36,203 bases of DNA from Candidatus Mediterraneibacter excrementigallinarum (GTDB lineage Bacteria > Bacillota > Clostridia > Lachnospirales > Lachnospiraceae): NCBI GenBank assembly GCA_019120075.1, contig DWVT01000043.1, forward strand, positions 1-36,203. Direction: 5' to 3'. This document shows, in pieces, positions 1 to 7,918 of the stretch. A program made the position numbers and the translations under genes. How positions within the stretch are numbered: the first letter of the stretch is position 1; each line of letters begins with the position of its first letter. The notes under the pieces are model-generated. The model was not told the DNA's origin. It saw only the letters and a list, made by a program, of their open reading frames with translations, and did not search any database.

Positions 1-145
1 CTGAATTTCTCAAAAAATCGGCAGATTGGTACTTTGAGAAGACATATCAATTTTTTAATGCAGTTTGCGAAAACTCAAGCCAATCCTTCAAACTTCACAT
101 TATTCTGACTGCTTATCCACTGCTTTCCGCCCCGTTCCGGTCCGA

Positions 146-174
146 TTGACAAACCTTAATACAACTGATATCAT
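146..174 (+). promoter_or_regulatory. Sigma-A-type promoter of the dehydrogenase operon
   Basis: TTGACA (146-151) is separated by exactly 17 bases from TATCAT (169-174), a near-consensus vegetative promoter. Transcription would start near 181, about 50 bases before the first start codon. A small GC hairpin (GCGCGG...CCGCGC, about 198-213) lies in the leader. I see no gene in 1-232. Confidence 0.7.
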
Positions 175-232
175 TTTTTAATATGCAAAAATAAGAAGCG
201 CGGGATTTCCGCGCCGGAAAGGAACTGTTATC

Positions 233-1519
233 ATGAACCCTCTTAAAAAAATCTATTGCAGGACCTTTCAGACAGGACTCAAGATTGCCCTGCCGTTCCT
301 GCCTTACCGCAAACCCAAAATTGTCGGCAGCGTGAAAGCATTGCCGGAGATCATCCAGAAGAAAAAGTGCAGCAGTGTTCTGATCATCACGGACGCCGGG
401 ATCCGCAGTCTCGGACTGACCCGCCGTCTGGAAAAAGCTCTTGAGAATGCCGGGATCCCCTTCTGTATCTACGACAAAACTGTCGCAAACCCTACCACAG
501 ATAATGTAGATGAAGCCGTGGAACTCTACAGAGAAAACGCATGCGACTGCATCATCGGCTTTGGCGGAGGTTCCAGCATGGACTGCGCCAAGGCAGCAGG
601 AGCCCGTATTGCAAAGCCCAGACAGTCTCTTGCAAAAATGAAAGGAATCCTGAAGGTTCATAAAAGGCTGCCTCTTCTGATGGCTGTGCCCACAACAGCA
701 GGCACCGGAAGCGAAACAACGCTTGCCGCCGTCATTACGGACGCACAGACCCGCTATAAATATGCCATCAATGACTTTCCGCTGATCCCAAGATATGCGG
801 TCCTGGATCCGAAAGTCACCTTAAGTCTGCCTCCGTTTATCACTGCCACTACGGGTATGGATGCCCTGACCCATGCAGTGGAGACTTATATCGGAAATTC
901 GACTACTTACGGGACGCGCAAGGATGCGCTCCTCGCGGTGAAACTGATTTTTGAGAACATAGATACTGCTTACGAGAACGGCTCCGACATAGACGCGCGC
1001 TGCAATATGCTGCACGCTTCCTTCTACGCCGGGTGCGCATTCACCAAATCCTACGTGGGATACGTGCATGCCATTGCACATTCACTGGGCGGTGAATATA
1101 ATGTTCCCCACGGTCTCGCCAACGCGGTGATCCTCCCCATGCTCCTGGAAGCTTATGGGAAAAAGATCCATAAAAAGCTTGCACGGCTTGCCGTTGCCGC
1201 CGGACTTGCTCAGGAGGATACTCCCTGCAATGAGGCTGCCGGATTATTTATCCAGGCGGTCAAAGATATGAAGAAACGCTTCGGCATCGGCGACCGGATT
1301 CCGGAGATCCAGGAGACTGACATTCCCAAGCTGGCTCATTATGCCGACAAAGAGGCGAATCCGCTCTATCCTGTCCCTGTCCTGATGGATGCTTCTGAAC
1401 TGGAACCTTTCTATCACAGGCTGATGGAAGAACCGGACGCTGTTTCGAAGGATGAATCTGATAATGAAATCGAAGAGATAGGAAAAGGAGGCCCTGAAGA
1501 TGACAGAACAGGAAATTAA
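233..1519 (+). CDS. Iron-containing alcohol dehydrogenase
   Basis: This 428-residue protein belongs to the iron-dependent (group III) alcohol dehydrogenases, which interconvert alcohols and aldehydes or ketones with NAD(P)H in the cytoplasm. Visible motifs are the nucleotide-binding FGGGSSMDCAKAAG (about residues 109-122), VPTTAGTGSE (about 151-160), and the metal-binding stretches GMDALTHAVE and YVHAIAHSLGGEYNVPHG, which carry the usual His ligands. An AAGGAA ribosome site lies about 8 bases before the ATG. The length is slightly above the usual 380-400 because of a charged C-terminal tail rich in Glu, Asp and Lys. Its end overlaps the start of the aldehyde dehydrogenase by 20 bases, so the two are translated from one message and probably act in sequence on the same substrate. 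The substrate cannot be read from sequence. Confidence 0.9.
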   Translation: MNPLKKIYCRTFQTGLKIALPFLPYRKPKIVGSVKALPEIIQKKKCSSVLIITDAGIRSLGLTRRLEKALENAGIPFCIYDKTVANPTTDNVDEAVELYRENACDCIIGFGGGSSMDCAKAAGARIAKPRQSLAKMKGILKVHKRLPLLMAVPTTAGTGSETTLAAVITDAQTRYKYAINDFPLIPRYAVLDPKVTLSLPPFITATTGMDALTHAVETYIGNSTTYGTRKDALLAVKLIFENIDTAYENGSDIDARCNMLHASFYAGCAFTKSYVGYVHAIAHSLGGEYNVPHGLANAVILPMLLEAYGKKIHKKLARLAVAAGLAQEDTPCNEAAGLFIQAVKDMKKRFGIGDRIPEIQETDIPKLAHYADKEANPLYPVPVLMDASELEPFYHRLMEEPDAVSKDESDNEIEEIGKGGPEDDRTGN

Positions 1520-2879
1520 AACCATTGTAACCCGGCAGAGAAAGTATTTTCAGACCGGGTCCACTCTTCCGGTAAATACACGGCTCAATGCACTCCGCAG
1601 ACTTTATACCGCGATCTCCGGTTCCGAGAAGGAGATCCACGAAGCCCTCAAAAAGGATCTGGGGAAAAGCGGATTTGAGAGCTATATGTGCGAGACAGGG
1701 CTGGTGCTGGAAGAGATCAGCTACATGCTGAAGCACACTGCCCGTTTTGCCAGAGAAAAAAGAGTCCGTACACCGCTGGCTCAGTTTCATTCAAGGAGTT
1801 TCCAGAAACCTTCACCTTACGGCGTGACCCTGATCATGAGTCCCTGGAACTATCCCTTCATGCTGACTCTCTCGCCTCTGGTAGATGCTCTGGCGGCGGG
1901 GAACACTGCTGTGGTCAAGCCAAGCGCTTATTCTCCCAACACCAGCGAGGTGCTCCGAAAGATCCTGTCACAGTGCTTCGAGCCTCAGTATGTGGCTGTG
2001 GTGACCGGCGGACGTGCGGAAAACACCTGTCTTCTGCATGAACATTTTGATTACATTTTCTTCACCGGAAGTCAGGCGGTGGGAAAAGAAGTCATGAGAA
2101 ACGCTGCCGAGTATCTGACTCCCGTCACACTGGAACTTGGTGGAAAGAGCCCCTGTATCGTAGATCAGACGGCAGATATCAGACTTGCGGCAAGGCGCGT
2201 CGTTTTTGGAAAATATCTGAACTGCGGCCAGACCTGTGTGGCGCCCGACTATATTTACTGTCAGCGCTCTGTCAAAGACACTTTTATAAAAGAAGTGCAG
2301 AAGCAGATCAGAAAGCAGTATGGCAGACATCCTCTGGACAATCCGGATTATGGAAAGATCATCAATGAGAAACATTTTGACCGGATCCTTGGACTGATCG
2401 ACGAAAAGAAAGTCGTACAGGGAGGCGGTTCCGACCGCAAAACACTGCGGATCGAACCAACGGTCATGGACAATGTCGCCTTCTCTGATCCGGTCATGCA
2501 GGAAGAAATCTTCGGTCCAGTCATGCCGATCCTCACATTTGACAGCATAGATGAAGTGATCCACCGGGTCAATGCCATGCCCCATCCGCTGGCGCTTTAT
2601 CTCTTCACTTCTGACAAAAAAACAGAGAAAAAAGTCATCTCCCGCTGCGGATTTGGCGGAGGATGCATCAACGATACCATCATCCATCTCGCCACCACAG
2701 AAATGGGATTCGGCGGTTTCGGCGAGAGCGGCATGGGAGCCTACCACGGGAAGATCGGCTTTGATACTTTCACTCACTACAAGAGTATCGTAGACAAAAA
2801 GACATGGCTCGATCTGCCGATGCGCTATCAGCCATATCGAAAGCTGCACGAAAAGATGGTCCGCTTTTTCCTGAAATAG
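1500..2879 (+). CDS. Aldehyde dehydrogenase (NAD(P)+-dependent)
   Basis: This 459-residue aldehyde dehydrogenase oxidises aldehydes to acids. It carries MSPWNYPFML (cofactor/substrate tunnel), FTGSQAVGKEVM (Rossmann glycine motif), the general-base segment LELGGKSP, and the catalytic Cys in NCGQTCVAP. The length and the basic, hydrophobic C-terminus (YRKLHEKMVRFFLK) resemble the short class-3/fatty-aldehyde type (YwdH-like) with a membrane-associating tail; this subtype is inferred. The start is supported by an AGGAGG about 9 bases upstream, which lies inside the coding sequence of the alcohol dehydrogenase. Together the pair would convert an alcohol through an aldehyde to an acid, or work in reverse for the first step. 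Confidence 0.92.
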   Translation: MTEQEIKTIVTRQRKYFQTGSTLPVNTRLNALRRLYTAISGSEKEIHEALKKDLGKSGFESYMCETGLVLEEISYMLKHTARFAREKRVRTPLAQFHSRSFQKPSPYGVTLIMSPWNYPFMLTLSPLVDALAAGNTAVVKPSAYSPNTSEVLRKILSQCFEPQYVAVVTGGRAENTCLLHEHFDYIFFTGSQAVGKEVMRNAAEYLTPVTLELGGKSPCIVDQTADIRLAARRVVFGKYLNCGQTCVAPDYIYCQRSVKDTFIKEVQKQIRKQYGRHPLDNPDYGKIINEKHFDRILGLIDEKKVVQGGGSDRKTLRIEPTVMDNVAFSDPVMQEEIFGPVMPILTFDSIDEVIHRVNAMPHPLALYLFTSDKKTEKKVISRCGFGGGCINDTIIHLATTEMGFGGFGESGMGAYHGKIGFDTFTHYKSIVDKKTWLDLPMRYQPYRKLHEKMVRFFLK

Positions 2880-2885
2880 GCAGGA

Positions 2886-2945
2886 AAGCCGCGGTACCTC
2901 AGAACATAGCATCTGAGTTGCCGCGGCTTCTTCTATCATTTTCTT
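2886..2945 (+). terminator. Hairpin terminator, probably bidirectional
   Basis: A perfect 9-bp stem (AAGCCGCGG 2886-2894 with CCGCGGCTT 2931-2939) encloses a second 6-bp stem (CTCAGA/TCTGAG). It is followed on the plus strand by a pyrimidine-rich stretch ending in TTTTC. It lies between the ends of the convergent dehydrogenase operon and dipeptidase gene and can serve both. Confidence 0.7.
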
Positions 2946-4142
2946 CTATCTTTCTTTTTCAAAAGTCCCGAATACGACCTGTTCTCCGTCCCTGACCATA
3001 ACCTGCCCCTTCGCGATGACGGTCTTCAGCTCAAGGGATTTCTCCGTCAGCAGACAGATGTCTGCGTCATATCCTTCTTTTATTCTTCCCTTTCCTTTCA
3101 GTTTCAGGATAGAGGCGGGATTAGAGGTGATTCCCTTCACTGCGGTCTCAAGAGGAATTCCTTCTCTCTGGACACATTCCCTCACTTCCTTTAAAAGGCA
3201 TGACGCCTTGCCGATGCCGATTCCCTGGAACCCCCCTTTTGCATTGAACACCGGAAGACTCCCCTGTCCGTCGGATGAGATGGTAAACCGGTCACTGGAG
3301 ATTCCCCGGTCAAGGAGTCTCCGGATTCCTTTGCAGACCCGGACTTCATCACAGATTGTCTCCCAGTAATCAATATCTTCATTTCCGGTAAAATCAATAT
3401 TTCCGCCTTCAGCAGCAAAATCAAGGCATTCCTCAAAAAGAGCTTCATTTCGATTTACGTGAGTTGGCAGAAACTGAGACGCCGGGATCTCTGTCTCACG
3501 GACCGCCTGCCGGATCAGATCCAGTTTTCTCGGACTGTCCCCCAGATGTACATTCACGATCCCCGCCTTACCGGAAAGCATTCCCGCCACTCTGGCATCC
3601 GCCGCAATCCGTATAAACTCCTCAAACGAAGGCTGGGAAGAACGGTGATCGGAAATGGCAATCTCTCCAACGCCGATGACTTTGTCCAGCATCATGATAT
3701 CCTTCATAAGACTGTCCGTCAGTGTGTGCACCGGAACCTGATAAGAGCCGGTATAGGCAAATGCAGTGATTCCTTCATTCTCCAGCCCATGGGCTTTTGC
3801 CAGCAATGCTGTCATATCTCTTCCCACCCCGTCGGTACCGATGCACCCGACAACGGTGGTGATCCCGTTGCAGATCAGATCTCCCAGGCTGGCTTCCGGT
3901 GTTCGTGTGTGAAATCCACCCTCTCCGCCTCCGCCCATGATATGCTCATGACAGTCGATAAATCCGGGCACTGCAGTCATCCCCGAAGCGTCAATCTCCT
4001 CCGCCTCCACAGCACCACCGAGATCAAACCTTATATTTTCTTCTACGGCGGCAATCTTTCCCGCCAGGATCAGGATATCCTTTACGCCGGCGTATTCCGG
4101 CTGGCAGACTTTTGCATTTCTTATGATCGTAACCATCGACAT
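2946..4142 (-). CDS. iadA: Beta-aspartyl (isoaspartyl) dipeptidase
   Basis: This 398-residue amidohydrolase-superfamily enzyme hydrolyses beta-aspartyl dipeptides, which arise from damaged Asn/Asp residues in proteins. The metal-binding start of the barrel is PGFIDCHEHIMGGGGEGG. The segment GEIAISDHRSSQP is characteristic of the IadA family, and further ligands are in VNVHLGDSPRK, LPTHVNRNE and TISSDGQGS. I chose the start at 4142 (MSMVTII) rather than the upstream ATG at 4190 because an AGGAGG (4151-4156 on the complement) sits 8 bases before it and because family members begin here. It follows the YfcC-type carrier by 84 bases on the same strand. A plausible job is cleaving dipeptides or amino-acid derivatives brought in or exchanged by that carrier; this link is inferred. 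Confidence 0.9.
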   Translation of the reverse strand: MSMVTIIRNAKVCQPEYAGVKDILILAGKIAAVEENIRFDLGGAVEAEEIDASGMTAVPGFIDCHEHIMGGGGEGGFHTRTPEASLGDLICNGITTVVGCIGTDGVGRDMTALLAKAHGLENEGITAFAYTGSYQVPVHTLTDSLMKDIMMLDKVIGVGEIAISDHRSSQPSFEEFIRIAADARVAGMLSGKAGIVNVHLGDSPRKLDLIRQAVRETEIPASQFLPTHVNRNEALFEECLDFAAEGGNIDFTGNEDIDYWETICDEVRVCKGIRRLLDRGISSDRFTISSDGQGSLPVFNAKGGFQGIGIGKASCLLKEVRECVQREGIPLETAVKGITSNPASILKLKGKGRIKEGYDADICLLTEKSLELKTVIAKGQVMVRDGEQVVFGTFEKER

Positions 4143-4190
4143 TTTTCTGTCCTCCTGTATCAGACGGCTCAAAAGCCTGAATTTTAACAA

Positions 4191-4210
4191 CGGACGCCTT
4201 CCGGCGTCCG
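4191..4210 (-). terminator. GC hairpin after the carrier gene, weak terminator
   Basis: A perfect 8-bp stem (CGGACGCC/GGCGTCCG with a TTCC loop) lies 16 bases past the carrier stop. On the minus strand it is followed only by TTGTTAAAATT, a poor U-run. It may be a partial terminator that lets the dipeptidase be expressed at a lower level, or a stabilising 3' hairpin. Confidence 0.45.
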
Positions 4211-4226
4211 CATTTTAACTCATATC

Positions 4227-5975
4227 TTATTGAAAATTCATCGCAACGGCGATCGCTATGATAACAGTTCCCATTGCAAAGAAGAATGCCTGCATCTTGA
4301 TCTGGAACCTTGCCCATTTTCCCCATTCGATCCTTGCCACGCCAAGTACACCGATCAGGCTGGCTGATACCGGTGTGAACGCATCCACAAAACCAGCGCC
4401 AAGCTGATAAGCGAGCACTGCGATCTGGCGCGATACTCCTACAAGATCAGCAAGCGGCGCCATGATCGGCATAGTCAGAGCAGCCTGTCCTGAGTTGGAT
4501 GTAACGACCAGATTGAACAGACTCTGGAAGATATACATAAACCATGCGCCAAGGAATGCCGGAACACCGTGAAGCACCGTTCCGATAGCGTACAGGATGG
4601 TATTGAGCACGGACGGCACATCCGCGTCGGAACCGCCCAGTACAAGGAGAATACCTTTTGCCATGCCGACTACCACCGCCGTACCTGCCAGATCTGAAAT
4701 ACCTCCCTGGAACGCGGAAGCCATACCGTTGATAGTCATGCCGTTCAGTTTAAAGAGAATAGCGATAACACCGGCCGCGAATCCCATAACAAAAAACTGA
4801 GACGCGATCTCCGGGATATAAAAGCCTCGCTGTGTAACTCCCCAGACGATCCAGATCAGGACTGCCAGCATTTCAAGAAGGATCAGCTTGTGCCCCAGAT
4901 TGAACTCACGCTCTTCCTCGGTTACGGAATCCAAACGTTCGCGGAAATAAGCGTCTCCCGCATACACTACGGATTTCCGGGGATTCTTCCGTACTCCCTC
5001 CGCGTAGACCATCATAAATCCTGCGGATGCCAGCGTCACTATCACCCACATGATCAGCCGGAAGGTCGCTCCCGAAAGCACCGGAATCCCCGCGATCCCC
5101 TGTGCCACTGCCACAGAGAATGGGCTCATCCATGACACTGCGTTTCCAACCTGGGAAGCAACGTAGGTCACTGTGACTGCCACGATAGAATCATATCCCA
5201 GAGCAATGACAAACGGCACCATGATCATGGCAAAGGGGATACATTCCTCCGCCATTCCGAATGTGGCTCCACCCAGAGAAAACAGAATGAAAAGCAGCGG
5301 CAGAGCCAGTCGCTCCAGCCCCTTGGTTTTTCTGATGAATGCATAGATTCCAGCGTCAATGGCTCCCGTCTTCATGATGATACCAAAGGAACCTCCGATC
5401 ACAAGGATCAGTGCGCACAGCCCTACTGCAGAACTGGAACGGTCGCCGGTCACCAGACCTTCAAACACATAGTTCAATAATCCAAAGCCGCCAAAGTCCT
5501 CTGTTCCCCAGATTCCCGCTGTCTTGTGAAGTTTTTCACTGGTATCGTAAAAATCTTCGCCATACAGGCTGTACATCTCATCATCGCTGATTCCCACTGC
5601 ATCCAGGTCCTCCTGTGTCCATGCAGAGGAATCCGTCTCCAGCAGTGCTGCCAGAGCATCCGGATCCACTTCCAGCTCTTCCATCAGAGCAGGATCTTTA
5701 CTGATATCAGTAAGCGCATCCTCTACGAAATCTGTGTCCAGGTTATAACTGTACCGGAACGTATCTGCCATCAGGACCGTCCTCGTGGCAGTCTCTCCAT
5801 TTGCATCTGTGTACTCGATCTCATGGGTGCTGAACTTTCCTGCCGGGATCAGAAATGTCAGGATCCAGCAGACGACCACCACGAAAAAGATGATCGCATA
5901 GGTATGGGGCGTCTTCATCCTGGTGAAGTCACGCTTCGCCTGCGGAACCTGCCCTTTTTTATTCCTCATAAACAT
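4227..5975 (-). CDS. YfcC-family membrane carrier (amino acid/dicarboxylate type)
   Basis: This 582-residue integral membrane protein belongs to the YfcC / C4-dicarboxylate anaerobic carrier group. The first membrane segment follows the typical KTPHTYAIIFFVVVVCW start, ending in IPAGKFS. It is followed by an unusually long extracytoplasmic insert (about residues 50-160), rich in Asp and Glu, before the second membrane segment. Later signatures are GGSFGIIMKTGAIDAGI, FGMAEECIPFAMIMVPF, NAVSWMSPFSVAVAQGIAGI and SNSGQAALTMPIMAPLADLVG. The length exceeds the usual roughly 470-500 because of the acidic insert. Some members exchange basic amino acids; the substrate here is unknown. The gene starts 10 bases after a GAGGAG and has its own promoter at 6011-6039. 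The isoaspartyl dipeptidase lies downstream. Confidence 0.85.
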   Translation of the reverse strand: MFMRNKKGQVPQAKRDFTRMKTPHTYAIIFFVVVVCWILTFLIPAGKFSTHEIEYTDANGETATRTVLMADTFRYSYNLDTDFVEDALTDISKDPALMEELEVDPDALAALLETDSSAWTQEDLDAVGISDDEMYSLYGEDFYDTSEKLHKTAGIWGTEDFGGFGLLNYVFEGLVTGDRSSSAVGLCALILVIGGSFGIIMKTGAIDAGIYAFIRKTKGLERLALPLLFILFSLGGATFGMAEECIPFAMIMVPFVIALGYDSIVAVTVTYVASQVGNAVSWMSPFSVAVAQGIAGIPVLSGATFRLIMWVIVTLASAGFMMVYAEGVRKNPRKSVVYAGDAYFRERLDSVTEEEREFNLGHKLILLEMLAVLIWIVWGVTQRGFYIPEIASQFFVMGFAAGVIAILFKLNGMTINGMASAFQGGISDLAGTAVVVGMAKGILLVLGGSDADVPSVLNTILYAIGTVLHGVPAFLGAWFMYIFQSLFNLVVTSNSGQAALTMPIMAPLADLVGVSRQIAVLAYQLGAGFVDAFTPVSASLIGVLGVARIEWGKWARFQIKMQAFFFAMGTVIIAIAVAMNFQ

Positions 5976-6010
5976 ACTCTCTCTCCTCTTCTGTTAAATA
6001 TGCAGACACT

Positions 6011-6039
6011 ATTTTAACCTGATGTATAAAAATACACAA
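6011..6039 (-). promoter_or_regulatory. Promoter of the YfcC-type carrier gene
   Basis: On the minus strand TTGTGT (6039-6034) is followed after exactly 17 bases by TAAAAT (6016-6011). The start codon lies about 36 bases downstream. The spacing is ideal and the -35 box is partial. Confidence 0.55.
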
Positions 6040-6122
6040 TATAAATTTTTCACAAATCGAAATATTTGCAGAAAAATTTCGGCTGTTTCCAGTAACACAG
6101 GAGCCTTCCCGGCTTTCTGTTG

Positions 6123-6338
6123 TCAGGATTTTCCTAAAAGAAGAGACAGGATCCCTATAATGATCAATACAGGGATCGCGATATAGATCAGCCCTCCAAT
6201 GACCAGCCCGATCAGTATGACCGGCAGAAGAAAGACGGTCAGCAGAATCCTGGCGAGTCCCCAGGCCGCCCTGATTCCAAACACAAACAGTCTGATAAAT
6301 ATCCATAACATTAATATGACAAAAATAAGCGTAAGCAT
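6123..6338 (-). CDS. Small hydrophobic membrane protein (71 aa), unknown function
   Basis: I do not recognise a named family. The protein is almost entirely hydrophobic, with two or three short membrane segments (MLTLIFVILMLWIFIRLFVF, then LARILLTVFLLPVILIGLVI, then a third ending ILSLLLGKS) separated by single Arg residues. The start at 6338 is chosen because a strong AAGGAGGAG lies 5 bases before it; an in-frame ATG further upstream has no such site. The gene lies 28 bases after the Rrf2 regulator stop codon and is probably co-transcribed with it. It could be a membrane partner or target of that regulator, but nothing in the sequence shows the role. Confidence 0.65.
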   Translation of the reverse strand: MLTLIFVILMLWIFIRLFVFGIRAAWGLARILLTVFLLPVILIGLVIGGLIYIAIPVLIIIGILSLLLGKS

Positions 6339-6366
6339 TGAACTCCTCCTTAAATATATTTTCTGA

Positions 6367-6819
6367 TCATATCTGTTCTGATGCCGGGGTATCAACCCGC
6401 TGTTCATAATCTGTGATCATTGATTCCAATGTGATTTTCTCCATCGTCTGTCTGATAGAGGCCTCAATCTGATCATAAGGACCTTTTAGAACTTTCCGTA
6501 TATTCTGCGCCACCGGGCATTTTCTTCCTTCACAGGAATGGATGCCGATCAACGAGGACAATCCCTCCGGTTCCATAGCGCTGTAGATCATGTACAGATT
6601 TATCTCAGAGGGCTTCCGGCAAAGTTCAGCGCCTCCTTTTCCTCTGGTCACTGTAATCAGGCCCGCTTTCTTAAGCGCGCTGAGCGTATTGCGGATCACA
6701 ACCGGATTACACCCGGTACTCTCAGCCAGAAGCGTGCTTGTCACCCTGGCTTTTCCTTCTGCCTCATAGATAAAGATCAGACAGTGGACTGCAATCGAAC
6801 ATTTCATACTAATCTGCAT
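6367..6819 (-). CDS. Rrf2-family transcriptional regulator
   Basis: This 150-residue winged-helix DNA-binding protein of the Rrf2 family is recognisable from the start MQISMKCSIAVHCLIFI, the recognition-helix region NPVVIRNTLSALKKAGLI, and the wing motif VTRGKGGAELCRKPSEINLYMIYSA. The usual sensing cysteines are reduced: after the wing only CEGRKC (C96 and C101) remains. IscR-type [2Fe-2S] proteins have three Cys, so this may be a Cys-thiol or cluster-poor sensor of the YwnA type. I chose the start at 6819 (MQIS), the family start, preceded by GAGAGGTT. It is divergent from the flavodoxin/ferredoxin gene. Two matching palindromes in the shared intergenic region are its likely operators, implying autoregulation. 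Confidence 0.88.
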   Translation of the reverse strand: MQISMKCSIAVHCLIFIYEAEGKARVTSTLLAESTGCNPVVIRNTLSALKKAGLITVTRGKGGAELCRKPSEINLYMIYSAMEPEGLSSLIGIHSCEGRKCPVAQNIRKVLKGPYDQIEASIRQTMEKITLESMITDYEQRVDTPASEQI

Positions 6820-6843
6820 ATTCGCAACCTCTCTGCAAAGCAT

Positions 6844-6868
6844 AGATGTAAATCTTGGCTTTACATCT
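6844..6868. promoter_or_regulatory. Palindromic operator 1 (AGATGTAAA-N7-TTTACATCT)
   Basis: A perfect 9-bp inverted repeat with a 7-base spacer lies 24 bases upstream of the Rrf2 start codon. Its core ATGTAA-N9-TTACAT recurs with identical spacing at 6893-6913. The location, between the divergent regulator and its neighbour, makes it the best candidate for Rrf2 binding. Confidence 0.7.
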
Positions 6869-6890
6869 TGTCAGTGCTAAACTAAATTCC

Positions 6891-6915
6891 AGATGTAATA
6901 CTATTTATTACATAC
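6891..6915. promoter_or_regulatory. Palindromic operator 2 (ATGTAATA-N5-TATTACAT)
   Basis: An 8-bp perfect inverted repeat (6893-6900 with 6906-6913) has the same ATGTAA-N9-TTACAT core as operator 1. The two centres are 47 bases apart. It lies closer to the EFR1 gene (start 6977) and would let the same regulator control both directions. Confidence 0.7.
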
Positions 6916-6976
6916 ATCCCATTTTACAGTCTTATCACACGAAATACAAGCAGGAATCAAGATTGGAGGAATGAAA

Positions 6977-7739
6977 ATGAAACTCTATGAAATCTGTTTC
7001 AGTCCCACAGGCGGGACACAGAAAGCCGCAGATATACTTTCAAAAGGAATTGCGGACGAAATACATACAGTGGACCTTACGGATCACTCGACTGACTTCT
7101 CTGCCATCTCCCTTGCCGGAGAAGATATGGCCGTCATTGCCGTGCCTTCCTATGGCGGACGAGTACCTGCGCCTGCGATCGATCGTCTTAAGTCCATAAA
7201 AGGGAACGGAGCTCTTGCGGTTCTTGTCTGTGTCTACGGAAACCGGGCTTATGAAGACACCCTGATCGAACTTCTTGACGCTGCAAATGACGCAGGATTC
7301 ACAGTGATCTCTGCTGTAGCCGCGATTGCAGAGCACTCGATCGCCCGCCAGTTCGCAGCAGGACGTCCGGATGAAGCAGACCGGAAGATTCTGGCAGAAT
7401 ATGCCGGGAAGATACGTGAAAAAAATCATCTCAGGAAATACTTCTCAGCCTTCTGTCCCCGGCAACCGCCCTTACAAGAAAGGCGGCGGTTCCGGAATGG
7501 TTCCAAAGCCCACAAAAGACTGCACACAATGCGGTCTGTGCGCTGAAAAATGTCCGGTTCAGGCCATCGACAAAAAGGATCCCAAAAAAGTGGACGGAAA
7601 AACATGTATTTCATGCATGCGCTGCGTGAGTGTCTGCCCTCAGTCCGCAAGAAAGATCAATGCCGTGATGATGACAGCAGTCAGCACCATGCTGAAAAAA
7701 GTCTGTTCCGACAGGAAAGAATGCGAACTGTATCTTTAA
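6977..7739 (+). pseudogene. EFR1-type flavodoxin plus 2[4Fe-4S] ferredoxin, frameshifted
   Basis: The first part (from 6977) encodes a flavodoxin-like domain (MKLYEICFSPTGGTQKAAD, an FMN phosphate loop; YGGRVPAPA; YGNRAYED). The second part is in another frame up to 7739 and carries two [4Fe-4S] motifs, CTQCGLCAEKCP and CISCMRCVSVCP. This domain order is that of EFR1-family electron-transfer proteins. The break lies at a run of seven A (7419-7425). Removing one A gives a continuous 253-residue protein reading ...REKIISGNTSQ. As written, the first frame runs on into junk and stops at 7546. The start at 6977 is preferred over ATG 6971 because GGAGG (6965-6969) sits 7 bases before it and only one base before 6971. 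The cause may be a real mutation, a sequencing error or slippage. It is divergent from the Rrf2 regulator. Confidence 0.8.
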
Positions 7740-7758
7740 GGCAATATCATCAGAAGGT

Positions 7759-7798
7759 AAGCCCCGGGAACTCTGCAGTATCCCGGGGCTTCTGTTTT
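7759..7798 (+). terminator. Intrinsic terminator of the EFR1 gene
   Basis: A perfect 11-bp stem (AAGCCCCGGGA 7759-7769 with TCCCGGGGCTT 7781-7791) and an 11-base loop are followed by CTGTTTT, 19 bases after the stop codon. The remaining bases up to 7918 show nothing I recognise. Confidence 0.85.
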
Positions 7799-7918
7799 CC
7801 CGGATCATTGCCGGCATTTTTTCACTCTTTCTCGCAGGTAAAGTATAACTCATCATCAGAAAAATTTACCTTTATATTCTTTTCCCTGTCATGGGATTTT
7901 ACTTATGCTGAATATACT

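Noticed and set aside
1968..2939. A 323-codon open frame on the minus strand
   Set aside because: It is fully antisense to the aldehyde dehydrogenase, whose motifs are intact; there is no ribosome site or recognisable family.
7419..7425. Programmed -1 ribosomal frameshifting on A7 in the EFR1 gene
   Set aside because: The second half lies in the frame reached by skipping one base (+1), not by slipping back one. A mutation, sequencing error or loss of one A during transcription fits better.
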